Shown: in pieces, positions 46,575 to 58,387 of the stretch
Layout of the letters: the number at the start of each line of letters is the position of its first letter
Position numbering within the stretch: the first letter of the stretch is position 1
From: Rosa chinensis
Lineage: Eukaryota; Streptophyta; Magnoliopsida; Rosales; Rosaceae
Reading direction: 5' to 3'
DNA: 64,000 nucleotides
NCBI RefSeq assembly: GCF_002994745.2
Contig: NC_037089.1
Span: 86,886,347 to 86,950,346 of the forward strand
The notes under the pieces: model-generated
What the model was told of the DNA's origin: nothing
Databases searched by the model: none
The model's input: only the letters and a program-made list of their open reading frames with translations
Translations under genes and position numbers: made by a program

Positions 46575-47745
46575 ATGGGCCAAATAGAGCCTGTACATGC
46601 TCGACATAGTGAGAAAGGGCGACATTCAATGAGTTTTTCACAACACCGAGCATATTTGGCCCGACGACGTGCAATAGCTCAAGAAAAGCGACCAATGGTG
46701 GAAACTAGCTCAAGCAACAGAGCTGAACAAGCTCCAGGTACTTCTTTATTCAATGGATAAAGGATATTATAAACTTACATATTTGATTGCATTATTTTTA
46801 TTACAACCTTAGAGTTTGTGTAATTTTTTCAATTTGTAGGAAAGGTACGAGCTAGGCGCCCTCAACAAAAGAAAATTTTCCAAAGAGATGAGGGCTTTAG
46901 GAGACGTGTTTCCATGTTTTCATCTGGTTGGCGGATGGGACAATCAGTAAAAATTAACACCGCTTATTTCAGTGAGCTAATTTTGAAAGAGTGGAAGAAA
47001 AAGAAGCATGCACAGTATGTGCTCTGTTACGTTGTTTTGTTTTCTTCCAAGTATAGTTATTTACTTAATTGTCACCTTTTGAAAATCTTACAGTTGGCGC
47101 TACAGAAACGCACGTACAGAGTTGATGACACACAATATTGGTCACATTAAACAAACTTGGAGAAAGGTTTTGCGCATTAGGTATTCATGTGATTCATAAT
47201 AGTCATAGCAATTTGTTTACTTTTACTTTCACATAAAAATCTGCATATGGATGAGCAGGAGGCAAAAGCATCGTGAACAAAACAGCTTTTTGGCTAAGGT
47301 ATTATAGATTTCAATTGTGATACCTAGGAGCAAGTATATATGCATAATATTGCACTATTATGAAGTTTCCTAACAATAATTATTTGTTCCTCCTAACAGT
47401 TCTACATCAAGCGTTTTGAGGATTTGAAACATGATATTGAGGTGATTATATAATGAGTTCATTGATATGTTATACTTGGTCAAATCATACAATTAAGGAT
47501 TTAATATTTTTTGTCACTACAGAACTCTTCCAATAATTGGACCAAGGGTGTTGCAGTAAGGGAATTATCTAACTTCATGGTGTATACTATAAAGTAAAAA
47601 CCAAAGACACTTTCTGTTTTTTTCTTTTTTTGTTTTTCAATAATGATTTTGTTCTTTTTTGTACTCTTAATTTGTAGTATGGGCAACGATTGTTGACAAA
47701 TGGATGGCTGAGATGGAGTTGATTGGAGCATGTGGACTTTATTGA
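46575..47745 (+). pseudogene. unidentified multi-exon-like block
   Basis: A chain of short Arg/Lys-rich frames is bounded by plausible splice sites: 46575-46737 (HARHSEKGRHSMSF, YLARRRAIAQEKRPM), 46840-46947 (ARRPQQKKIFQRDEGFRRR), a block near 47096-47181 (TWRKVLRIR) and 47401-47441 (FYIKRFEDLKHDIE). I do not recognise the product, and the reading frames across junctions were not all reconciled. It could be a decayed gene or a transposon-captured piece. Confidence 0.25.
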
Positions 47746-47799
47746 ACACATATGTATATAGGCATATATAGAAGTTTCTTTTTAAAAAGTATGTTTCTA

Positions 47800-48470
47800 T
47801 TGTAAACATTTGTATATATAGTGCACATTTTTGTATGAAGTTTAATGTTTTTTATTTTTTTTATTTTTATTTTTTCTTACTAATGAATGGGTAAAGCCAA
47901 ATACCACTATAGTATAATGTTTGCATATGAGAGAGTTAGGTAATGACCAACATGGAAATTATATTGCACTCCCGAGCGAAATATGACACAGGCATAGTAA
48001 GAGAGGAATTACAATGTGCATATGCGGAATGTATTGTCCAAAAACAAAACTCGCACGCTCGAGTGCGGCCTTTCCTCACGCACATCGCGCGTGCAGGAAG
48101 GCTAGTCAGTATTAATTAAGCCAATAAGGCTTATGGTTAAATTTTCAAAAACCCTGCAATTGCCCTTCTTTGATTATGGTCTAAAAATCTATAATTTAAC
48201 AAATGAAGGATAAAATAGTAAATATAATAGCAAACTGAATTGAAGAAATTACAAAAAAAAAAAAGATTTTAAAAGTTTTGTTAACTGCAATGGCAGTTTT
48301 TTTTTTTTGGGAGTTGGCAGTTTAAATAAAAAATATTACTTATTAACACAAAAAGTTATTCTTTTTTTTTTTAAGAAAAAAAAAGGTATTTATAATTTCA
48401 TAAAAAATAAACATTTTTAACATAAATTACAAAAATTATATGTTGGCTATACAAATATATATTATTTTTC
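47800..48470. other. AT-rich spacer
   Basis: Contains poly-A and poly-T runs and no coding sequence. Confidence 0.4.
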
Positions 48471-48922
48471 CATATCTAGTTGGGTATACAAATATATATT
48501 ATTTTTGTTGGAGTATATTAGTATTATCCAAGTGGTTTGGTGGTTTGAGCTTCCAATTGCATAAGAACAGATGTGGGTTCGAGTCTCCCCAACGGCAAAA
48601 TCTGAAGTTTATTTCCAAAATTTTTCATATCTGGTTGGGCGTACAAATATATATTATTTTTGTTGGAGTCTATCAACATCATCCAAGTGGTTTCGTGGTT
48701 TGAGCTTTCAATTGCATACCAACAGATGTGGGTTCGAGTCTTCCCAGGCGCAAAATCTTGAGTTTATTTTGGATTTTTCCATTTCCGGTTGGGTATACAA
48801 TATATATTACATATCAGTCCCATGCAAGTGGTCGGGTGGTTGGGGCTTTCAATCGCATGTGTCCAGACCTGGGCTTCAGTCTCCCAAACCGCAAAATCTT
48901 GAGTTTATTTTAGATTTTTCAA
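48471..48922 (+). repeat. tandem array of three tRNA-like (SINE-type) units
   Basis: Units 48471-48627, 48628-48780 and 48781-48922 (157, 153 and 142 bases) each have GGTTGGG(T/C)(A/G)TACAA, AAGTGGT..GGTGGTT(T/G)G, and GTGGGTTCGAGTC. The last two look like the A and B boxes of a polymerase III promoter at tRNA spacing. The third unit is the most diverged (GGGCTTCAGTC). A partial unit precedes at 48440. The 3' part is TTGAGTTTATTTT rather than poly(A). Confidence 0.7.
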
Positions 48923-48974
48923 TTTCAGTTGGCCATAGTCATTTTGGGAATTTGACTTCCATAGTATTTAGCCC

Positions 48975-49390
48975 TTGTAGTAATTACTCCACCTACAACC
49001 TATGTACTAATTTATAGACAATTTAACATGTACGACAACCAATTTGTTTTTGAAGTGGTAAATCTTTATGTTTTTATCATTAATGAAATGATTACTTCAA
49101 TGACCATGCATTTTATCACAATCCACTGCAATTGATGTAAAAGCGGTAGTTTTTGTTCTATTTTGTAGTAATTACTTCACCTAAACTAATGTACTAGTTT
49201 ATGGACAATTTAACAAGTGTGACAACAAATTTGTTGTCAGAGTGGTAAATATTTATGTTTTTATCATTAATGAAATGATTACTACATTGACTACACATTT
49301 TACCACAACCTCCAACAATTGATGTAAAAGTGGTAACTTTTATTCTATTTGCAGTGATTACTTCAAAAACTATATCATATACAAGGTTAT
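48975..49390. repeat. 187-base tandem repeat
   Basis: ATGTACTA-TTTAT-GACAATTTAACA recurs at 49002 and 49189, and long blocks follow in register (TTTATGTTTTTATCATTAAT, AATTGATGTAAAAG). A third, weaker copy fades out after 49376. Confidence 0.8.
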
Positions 49391-49850
49391 CAACCATTTT
49401 ACAATTCCGGCAACATTTATGTTGTGAACATGGTAAAATTAATGTAGACCAAAAGATATGTAAGTACTTAATATTGTAAGGAGGTTCTCCATTTGATAAT
49501 CAATGTTCTTCATTTGATAAAAATTGTTCAACTATGATATTTACACCTTTTATTACTCAATTACCATAACCTCAATAAGTGTGGTCATAAGTTGTAATTT
49601 TAGTTCTACTAGGTGTAATTTATTATTTTGACAATATTTGTTATATGTTTCTGAACAATATTACGTATCAAGATAGAATGTGTTGTTAATATGGTAAATT
49701 TTATTTTTAAAAATGACACATTAAGTGAGTAACCTGTTAACCAGTTCGATATGTTTGCACTACATTAATTTAGTAAAAATAAAAAAATAAGGGTATAACA
49801 TACATCAAGGTACCCTAAACAACCACCTCGATCATAATCTTGAAAACCTT
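49391..49850. other. AT-rich spacer
   Basis: Degenerate echoes of the preceding repeat; no gene seen. Confidence 0.4.
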
Positions 49851-49957
49851 CAGCAAAAACTAAATTTTTGTTATAATTGCCACTGACATTACTAAAATGA
49901 AACTCCAATTGCACAAAAATGAAAGGTAACTATATCAGTATATCTTATATACTCGAA

Positions 49958-51080
49958 GACAGAGATGAGCCAAAGCCAATAATGAGTTGGCAGAGCCACC
50001 AAGAAACAAACTGCAGCAAATAGCCACACGGCAAAGACGATTCCAATGGCAATCTTGGATAATTTCTGACTTCCTTGCTGCATACATAAAGGTGAGACCA
50101 ATGTGAAGCTAGCTTGTGTGACAAAATGATCAGGCTATATATACAATATGGAATATATATCACAATGAAACTTGGAAAATTAACCAAGGAGACAATTGGA
50201 GATGATTATTTACTTACTTCGTGGATTGCAATTTGGAAAAGGATAACTGATGTCACAAAAACGGCGTGAGCGGAGAAAGCAACATCATTTGCAGCTACAG
50301 GTATCATCTGCATCAGTACAAACAAAATGACTTCATCTTTTAATTAATACAAAGTTATATATGTATGTACGTGTTAATTAGTACCAAAATATATCACCGT
50401 TGCAACATCACATTGTCATCTTTTTAACTTACATACTAGGAAGTCGCTCATGTGATAACCATTTATAAAGATTCACTCTTCCTTTACAGTCTCTTCTAAT
50501 TAAGAACTACTCTCTCTTAGACGATCATGCACTTCCATACGTATATACTCGCAACCCATTAATGTGGCCTAATTTGTTAACAATTTTCTTAAACTTGTAT
50601 ACAACTCGAACAATTTAAGCTCAAGAATGTAGTGCGTAACAACATTTGCTTGAATAACAATGTCAGCCTGAGAGGTAATAATGTAAATAAACGAACATTA
50701 TTATAAGTAGGGCGGGAAAAATAAATTACCAACCTCTCCGAAACTGTACTTTTCAAAGTACTGCTTCTGAACGTGGCGTTGTAAATGAGATACGACGAGT
50801 GCTTCGTCAAATTCAGCACAACAAAATCGATGCTCAACCCCACAACACTGATCAGCATCAGCACGCCGCCACCGTGAACAAACTCTTCAAATTAATATGA
50901 AACCTTGGAATTGAACTGAATTCAGGTGAAGTGAAGGAAATGATCACATAAATACATGCCTTTTCCGACGGAAATTCAAGAACACTTAAAAGAGGGTAGA
51001 AGACGACGGCCCAAAACATGAAAGTCAACCACCCCAGAACTCTATATGTGATCTCCAGCTATTATGCCGTCATCGTCTGA
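49958..51080 (-). pseudogene. cystinosin-like copy 3 (exons 1-4), decayed
   Basis: Minus exons: 1 (about 50962-51080, EITYRVLGWLTF), 2 (about 50735-50860), 3 (about 50219-50309) and 4 (about 49960-50081, ALPTHYWLWLISVF in frame). Exon 1 starts ATGACGGCATAATAG, giving two stops, and has a GC instead of GT donor. Exon 2 lacks 19 bases. Exons 5-8 are absent. Intron sequence closely follows copy 2. Clearly non-functional. Confidence 0.85.
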
Positions 51081-51400
51081 ATATTCAAGTTTCGATCGAT
51101 TCTCACGATCACTCGGCGGAAATCCCAGTGAAAATAGGAATCTTGAATATCTTTATGGAGAGAAGATAGAAAAGATGTAGGAGGACTTGTTTGCATGCGC
51201 TACATATCTGGTTGGAGTTTTTGATTGGCGCCATTCAGGTGGGCACACAGTGACTAGTGACGATGTGGCCTTCTTCCCATTGTTGATTTATTTTCCACAA
51301 AGTAGGTTATATTTCTATTTCAGGAGGGCACGTTTGTGAATAGAGGCCATTACACAGCTACGTTCATTATTCAGTTCTTTATAGATATGACAGCACCTGC

Positions 51401-52168
51401 GGGACACGAATTAAGGGACAAAATGCTGACAACAGTTTGATTCTACGGCTACAACAGCAAATCCATTAAAACCCAATTTTCTTTTACTCATCACCCAATC
51501 TCGTCTCTTTGGCAACAGAGCCTCTTTACCTTTATCTTCTTCCTCCCCCATCTTTATCCCGTCTCTGCCCGTGGCTCACTTGCCCTAAAAGAAAACTCAT
51601 TAGAACCTCATGAAGATTTAAAGCTCTTCTCTAAACCCAGTATTTGAACCGCATAAGAAAATATCATATCGAAATATGACAGATATCTCTTCTCAATCAT
51701 ATGGGCGATGTCCATAGGATCACAATTGAATGAATCTCTTTTGTTTTGTAAAAATAAGATGACTACATGTGGAGAAGAAGATGTCAATTAATTCTCTTTA
51801 TTGTCTTTCAGTGAGGGAATGATTTAATGATGTTAACCAAAATTTGATTTAAAGGTCTTCAACTCTCTCAGATCAAAAGAAAGAAAAATCCAATCTCATG
51901 TTGTTTGTGTTGCTGGGTTTTGTTCATCAATTTTTTACTAAGGTTTTACTCGTGGAAGATTCTCAAGTAAGAGGTTTTGCCTTCTTCATTTGCAGAATTT
52001 CTCTCCGATTCCGATCAATCACTGCATTTATCTGATGGTTTGAGACGAGGGAAGAAGAAGATAAAGAGGCTCTCTGGCCAAAGAGACAGGATTGGAAAAT
52101 ATGATTCATTCATTTAAAATCGAACGGCTGTCAGCGTTTTGTCTCGTTTTGTCCCTTGATTCATGTCC
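51401..52168. mobile_element. 0.77 kb foldback element
   Basis: GGGACACGAATTAAGGGACA at the left pairs with the inverted right end (read reversed, GGACATGAATCAAGGGACA), and the match continues loosely through AATGCTGACA and TCTCTTTGGC..AGAGCCTCTTT for about 150 bases. The centre is unpaired and noncoding. Confidence 0.65.
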
Positions 52169-52535
52169 TTCTGCATAATTGCATAAACGTTAATTTTGGT
52201 AATGATTTTAATTTGGAAAAGGGCAATGAGAGAGAGAGATGTCATGCCAAATTGCCAATGTCGAAGCTGACCCGCCTTGCGTTGTTCATATAGTTTGAGT
52301 AGTACGTCAAACCAAATGTGAGATGTATTCTTCTCCTAATCTACAATATAAAATATACCCGCGCTTTGCTGCGGAATTTATAGTTACAGATGAGTTTGGC
52401 GGATGTGGAACTCCTTTAACTTAGACACCAAGATTTTTATGAGGCACACAGGGAAAAATTTCAGAGAAATTGTTTTTATTGAAATTATGTTGTACCTCAC
52501 ATCTTGGCCAAAATTTTGTATTACAATGTATAAAT
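52169..52535. other. spacer left of the G6PD complex
   Basis: No gene seen. Confidence 0.4.
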
Positions 52536-53594
52536 TGATTTGGCGATTTGGGGATTCATAGTTAACGATGGACGGCAAAATATGGCACTATTTGATCATT
52601 AATTAACGTGAAAATAGGGGCATTACTAATAAGATATGGTATTTTCCTTTAAATAACATGAAAATTATTCGATAGGTTACAACAAAGCAACTTGCTCCAT
52701 CCGACCAGGATGAACCAGAAGCAACATTTACTTGCTACTCATGACGGCTCAATCTAAGACACACAATACTGCACCCTTATTCATTCTGCATTTTGCGCTT
52801 ATGCATTCTGTCATAAAGAACAAATTTATGACACACTGTAAATGTGGAAGCTCGAGCTGGAAAGAAAACAGGGTAGCACATTTACAAGGTGGGAGGGATC
52901 CATATATAGCCATGTGTTTGTACATAACCAGCTTTCTCTAGCAGAGCATCCGCTTCTGCAGGACCCCGACTGCCTGGTTTGTATGGAAGCGGCTTTAGCT
53001 CACCGTTGTCAATTCTGTGCAGAAGAGGTGTGAAGATTTCCCAGGCCGCCTGATGATTAACACAACAAATTAGTCGACAGAGAACATGGCTAGTGTGCCA
53101 AGAAAATAAGGATACAATCAACAATGTGGTTTACCTTCAACTCATCTCTGCGTACAAAGTGCTGTTGATCGCCTTTTATTCTGTCAAGCAAAATTCGCAT
53201 TTATCAATAAAAAGATAGAATAATTACCATTCAGTTATATGAAACCTATTGACTAGCCTATGAGTTCAGAGGATCTCAATATTTATATTATTTATATGCT
53301 TTGACTAAAACAAAAGTAGCCTATAGGCTACAATCCTACAATATAAAGGGCAGGTTATAAAAATAAATAGGGCAGTGGCCATACGTATCAAGGATTAGGC
53401 GTTCATACGCCTCTGGGATTGTCACCCCTTGATAACGTTGCCCATATGACAAGTCTAATTCACTTTGGACAGTTGACATCTCTAGTCCAGGCTGCTTGAC
53501 CTGCATAATGGACAATGACCTAGTAAGTGAACATGTTGAAGATTCAGGACTCTTTAAGTGCAATTCAAAATATGGCTAAAAGTTTCTCTAAAGT
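52536..53594. repeat. G6PD 3'-end direct repeat, copy R1
   Basis: Matches 57337-58387 (R2) from TGATTTGGCGATTTGGGG to GCTAAAAGTTTCTCTAAAGT. It holds the last three G6PD exons and about 340 bases of 3' flank. R1 has nine extra bases (TTATTTATA-type) in the intron near 53290, plus a few substitutions. Confidence 0.95.
52882..53500 (-). pseudogene. duplicated G6PD tail, exons 13-15 only
   Basis: Exons 13 (53385-53500), 14 (53135-53180) and 15 (52882-53049) keep open frames and splice sites and encode the same C-terminus as the full gene ([11 protein letters not shown] ... YIWIPPTL). Exons 1-12, including the NADP and active-site regions, are absent. Upstream it runs directly into the reversed end of SKIP14 B. 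No enzyme can be made; intact sequence indicates a young duplication. Confidence 0.95.
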
Positions 53595-55639
53595 TTCTCT
53601 AAAAGTTTCTTTAATGCCAGAGTCTCCACATAATCGCAGTCTCCAAGGCAACACCCACAGCTAATACAGCGAGTTATGCAGAGTATGCAAGCCCTGCACA
53701 TCTGAGCCTTCTGATATTTCCCTTGGCAACTCTCTGCTGGGCAATCATAAACTAAACTTAGTCTCTGGCACCTGGGGCATGCTTCAATGTCAATGGCGCA
53801 ATCATCATCACAAGAGAGGTACGATAGCCCACCATGAAAATACCGTGGTTTTGGGGATTTAACCTGGGTATGGTTATCTGCACCCAGCAAGAATTTTAAC
53901 TCTTCGAACTGCTTGTCTGTTATACCAGAGAGACCTCCAATTCTTAACTGCTTTATTCCAGGTTTGCCTGCAGACTTCAAGGTCCTTAGGTTTAACAAGA
54001 TGCTCTCAACACTTATTTTTATACATCCTGGAATACTTAACTGCATAGGGAAAGAAGTGTACAATGACTAAAGTTAGTTAACCACATAAATAAGGTACAA
54101 TGAATGCCTACAAATTTCAATATGAAAAAGAGGTAAGGATAAGTGCACTATCAAGTTTAAAAGATAAAACCAACTTATCAATAAACAAAAGCTATGATGA
54201 AAAAGTAAGACATATGCAGCATCTCTTGATGCTGCATGAATTACCAAAATCACTGGTATTTCTAGAAAGGGGGTAAAAGAATTCCATTGGATACCTATTT
54301 AGTCCATTTTTTTTACTAGAAAGAAAGAAGAGTTTGTTTCAAAAAGTGTGTAAGATACAATAACTAACAATTTTATAGTTCCTCTCTTTGATAACAAATG
54401 GTGCATGAGCAGCATGAGATATTGTTTATTGATGGGAAGCAGACTCACAAGATATGTTAATTGTCATCAAGAGGAAAACAGAAGTATGAAGATACGAGCA
54501 CGTAGAAGTTATAATATAGAATAACTAATATACAAACTTCATCCTTTATGGAGCAAGAAACGATTATAAAAGAACATTATACAAACTCTACTTTATGATT
54601 TCGTATTCAATATGCCAATAAAATGGAGCAATTATACAATACCATAATCAGAAAAAGAAACAGAAAGCTGACTAATTCTCAAACATAGAGGATCAAAATT
54701 TCAAATACTTACTTTTGTCAGCCTTGGATTGCTGTCAAACACGCGATGCAGCCCAACATCGGTAATCCATGCACAATGCACTAGACTTAAGGTTTGAAGA
54801 TTACCCTGAGCCCTGCTAGTTAAATTTACAAGAGCATCATCATTGATCCTCTCATTCAATGGCCAATCAATGTTAATGCTCCTCCATAAAAGAGGATCAC
54901 TTTTGACTGCATGATTCAAAGACCTGCAAACCCGTTGAACTGAAAGAAGATCCTGAACGCCGAGATAACCCAATGCATAAAACATAGCATCATGTGGAGC
55001 ACCGCCTTCACTATCAAAATTCTTTATGCTACATTCTGGCCTTTCCATAGTTCCAACCGGCAGTTCCTTAGCTCCATAACCAACATCCAAGTTCACCACA
55101 TGGCCAAAACCCAGAAACTCCTCCACATTGTCGTCCAATACAAAACCTCCATCATTGATCCCAAACCCATCAAAGCTATCATATGGAATCGATATTCCAT
55201 CAAACTTCACCTCACCCAGTTCCGGCTGAAATATCACAGCGCTGTTCCAAACCCAATTCAGACCAGCAAACAACCCACCATCCACCACCTTCCTCTTCTG
55301 TTCATCCACCCCAAACCCATAAGACTCACACCCCTTCTCAAAATCCTCAAGCCAACCACTAATCGCCGTAAAAGTAGAACTCATATCCATCCCAAAAGGA
55401 TCAACAGGCAACCTATCAAGAATATCATCAACGGAAGGCTCACAATAGCCACCCAATTCACCCTTGTAATGGGTATTCTTCTTCAACTCCGCATTTGAAC
55501 TCGATGCATCACCATCCAAACTCTTCTCTTTACATTGATCCCTCACATACCCATTAGAACACCTAACAGAAGAACACAAACTATGCTCTGGGGAAGGATA
55601 CTTAGGCAGAACTGAGCCACGAGACAGATTCAAAGCCAT
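53588..55639 (-). pseudogene. SKIP14: F-box protein SKIP14, copy B, chimeric C-terminus
   Basis: Exons 54713-55639 and 53588-54040 (minus) give an open frame of 459 residues. Compared with copy A it has R87S, K116R and T266N, one A-to-S change in exon 2, and the same F-box. At the codons after DCDYVET the SKIP14 sequence ends and a new tail LALKKLLEKL reads through junction DNA into TAA. The loss removes about 43 residues with several Cys of the Cys-rich domain. Promoter region, leader repeats and splice sites are all present, so it may be transcribed; the missing polyadenylation region would have to come from G6PD-derived DNA. Whether the product is stable or competes for SKP1 is unknown. 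Confidence 0.8.
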
Positions 55640-55696
55640 CCTATAGCACCTAACAGACAGCTAAAAATCAAAAAAGCCCAGAACAGAAACAACAAA

Positions 55697-56007
55697 TCCC
55701 CTCAAATTTCCTAACTCATAATAATCCCAACTTGGGGTGAAATTGAATTAATGCCCTCAATTTTCCTAAGTAGCAATTGCATAAAAATCCAAACTTGGGT
55801 TGAAATTGAATCAATGCCCTCAAATTTTCCAAGCACCAATTGCATAAAAAATCCCAACTTGGGGTGAAATTGAATCAATGCCCTCAAATTTTCCAAGCAC
55901 CAATTGCATAAAAATCCCAACTTGGGGTGAAATTGAATCAATGCCCTCAAATTTTTCCAAGTAGAAAAAGCATAAAAATCCAAACTTGGGGTGGAATTGA
56001 ATCAATG
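55697..56007. repeat. 63-base minisatellite in the SKIP14 B leader, 5 units
   Basis: Same repeat as at 9852, with one more unit; units 3 and 4 are nearly identical, pointing to the extra one. Confidence 0.85.
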
Positions 56008-57041
56008 CAACAGTGTCCAATTCAGAGAAGCAATTCTAATATAAAAAGGGTTTGAGAGAGGGAGCCTGGAATTTACCGAGTTTTGCGAGGCAAAGCAAAT
56101 CAACCAACCAGCGCAAATGGGAATTTTAGAAGGTGAAGAAAAGAGCTGGGTTCTCTAAAATTAGGGGCAGGGGCGCAGAGAGAGTGAAGGTTGGGAAAGA
56201 GACGCGTGGAGAGAAAGTCTTCTCCTCTCAACCAAGACTCGACCTTTTGGCCTTTTAACTTGCAAGAGAAGGACCTTGCCACAACAAATTTATCTTTTCC
56301 CCAAATTGAAACCTTTTGGGATTTGACTAACTACTCGGTACTCTACCTCTTGAGGAAATAGGAAATATGCATGTGTGAACCTTTTTGGCATTTAAGTTTT
56401 TTTGATTTCCTCACCAGACATGGAGTTACTTTCTCTGACACAGAGGACTAGGAGTTACTTATTAGTTGCCTTTTTGAAGAAAAATGTACCTTTTTTTTTT
56501 CTTCCCTTGATTGGAGTTTTATTGGATTGGCAAAACAACCAGAAAAACAAAAACAAAAAAAATTCTCGAGTTGTTCGATTTTGAAAAATGTGCATATGCC
56601 TACAGCATGAAAGTGATAATGAATTTATTTGGGATTGCTTGTAGATTGAGACATTGAGTGATTGACATGAGAGTTTTCAGATTATGAAAAATCAAAAGCT
56701 GTTTTGATAGCATTTGACAGAAAGAGTTAACAATGCAAAAACATGTTTTTGGTGGATTTTTAAGAAGCTATCACATATTTCTTAAAAAATATATATATAT
56801 ATATATATAAAAACTCCGAGTGTTCTTATAATAAACACTTGTAAAACTAAAATTATTCAAAAATCATGTAACACAAGCTCTTCAACCTGCATAACAAATA
56901 TTTTCTACATAAACAAGTCCATTAATGAATTTCTTGTCGGCAAAAGCCTCTTCTAAAATAATAAAATTATTTTTTAAAATTATTAATGATGTACAGTTCA
57001 TTAGTAATAGCCTCCCACAAAATTTACAATTCATATGGATA

Positions 57042-57160
57042 CAGCCGTTTTTTCTTCTTCTTCTTCTTCTTTTTCTTCTTTATATTTTCTAACGAATAAC
57101 TCGTTTTTTCTTCTTCTTCTTCTTCTTTTTCTTCTTTATATTTTCTAACGAATAACTCGT
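57042..57160. repeat. 55-base tandem duplication with TTC repeat
   Basis: TTTTTTCTTCTTCTTCTTCT followed by TATATTTTCTAACGAATAAC occurs twice in a row; copy A has a single one at 11231-11292. Confidence 0.8.
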
Positions 57161-57336
57161 TAGTAACGGCCTGCATCTTATGAAAAATAAAATAAATCTG
57201 ACAAATCATTGCCGACAAATTGTTCTCGGTAGTAGTCTCTCCAACAAAAAAAAAAACAAAAACAAAAGTTGGCACGCCTTTGGACAAGCAGATCCACCTG
57301 GGGAAGGCCTCTCATAAAAAGGAAGGCATTTTCTGC

Positions 57337-58387
57337 TGATTTGGCGATTTGGGGCTTCATAGTTAACGATGGACGGCAAAATATGGCAGCATTTGATCAT
57401 TAATTAACGTGAAAATAGGGGCATTACTAATAAGATGTGGTATTTTCCATTAAATAACATGAAAATTATTCGATAGGTTACAACAAAGCAACTTGCTCCA
57501 TCCGACCGGGATGAACCAGAAGCAACATTTACTTGCTACTCATGATGGCTCAATCTAATACACACAATACGCACCCTTATTCATTCTGCATTTTGCGCTT
57601 ATTAAGCTTACAATTTAAAGAAAAAATTTATGACACACTGTAAATGTGGAAGCTCGAGCTGGAAAGCAAACAGGGTAGCACATTTACAAGGTGGGAGGGA
57701 TCCATATATAGCCATGTGTTTGTACATAACCAGCTTTCTCTAGCAGAGCATCTGCTTCTGCAGGACCCCGACTGCCTGGTTTGTATGGAAGCGGCTTTAG
57801 CTCACCGTTGTCAATTCTGTGCAGAAGAGGTGTGAAGATTTCCCAGGCCGCCTGATGATTAACACAACAAATTAGTCGACAGAGAACATGGCTAGTGTGC
57901 CAAGAAAATAAGGTTACAATCAACAATGTGATTTACCTTCAACTCATCTCTGCGTACAAAGTGCTGTTGATCGCCTTTTATTCTGTCAAGCAAAATTTGC
58001 ATTTATCAATAAAAAGATAGAATAATTACCATTCAGTTATATGAAACCTATTGACTAGCCTATGAGTTCAGAGGATCTCAATATTTATATGCTTTGACTA
58101 AAACAAAAGTAGCCTATAGGCTACAGTCCTACAATATAAAGGGCAGGTTATAAAAATAAATAGGGCAGTGGCCATACGTATCAAGGATTAGGCGTTCATA
58201 CGCCTCTGGGATTGTCACCCCTTGATAACGTTGCCCATATGACAAGTCTAATTCACTTTGGACGGTTGACATCTCTAGTCCAGGCTGCTTGACCTGCATA
58301 ATAGACATTGACCTAGTAAGTGAACATGTTGAAGATTCGGGACTCTTTAAGTGCAATTCAAAATATGGCTAAAAGTTTCTCTAAAGT
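57337..58387. repeat. G6PD 3'-end direct repeat, copy R2
   Basis: The R2 copy belongs to the complete G6PD gene: exons 13-15 and 3' flank. Its right end at CTAAAGT lies inside intron 12. Confidence 0.95.

Larger units (their letters stand above)
53632..57328. repeat. segmental duplication, copy B (SKIP14 block)
   Basis: Same orientation as 7773-11449. It sits exactly between the G6PD repeats R1 and R2, with 37 bases of filler on the left and about 8 on the right. It lacks the MITE of copy A. Confidence 0.95.

Noticed and set aside
48440..49017. Overlapping plus frames of 61-148 residues
   Set aside because: Produced by the tandem tRNA-like repeat; repeated peptide comes from repeated DNA.
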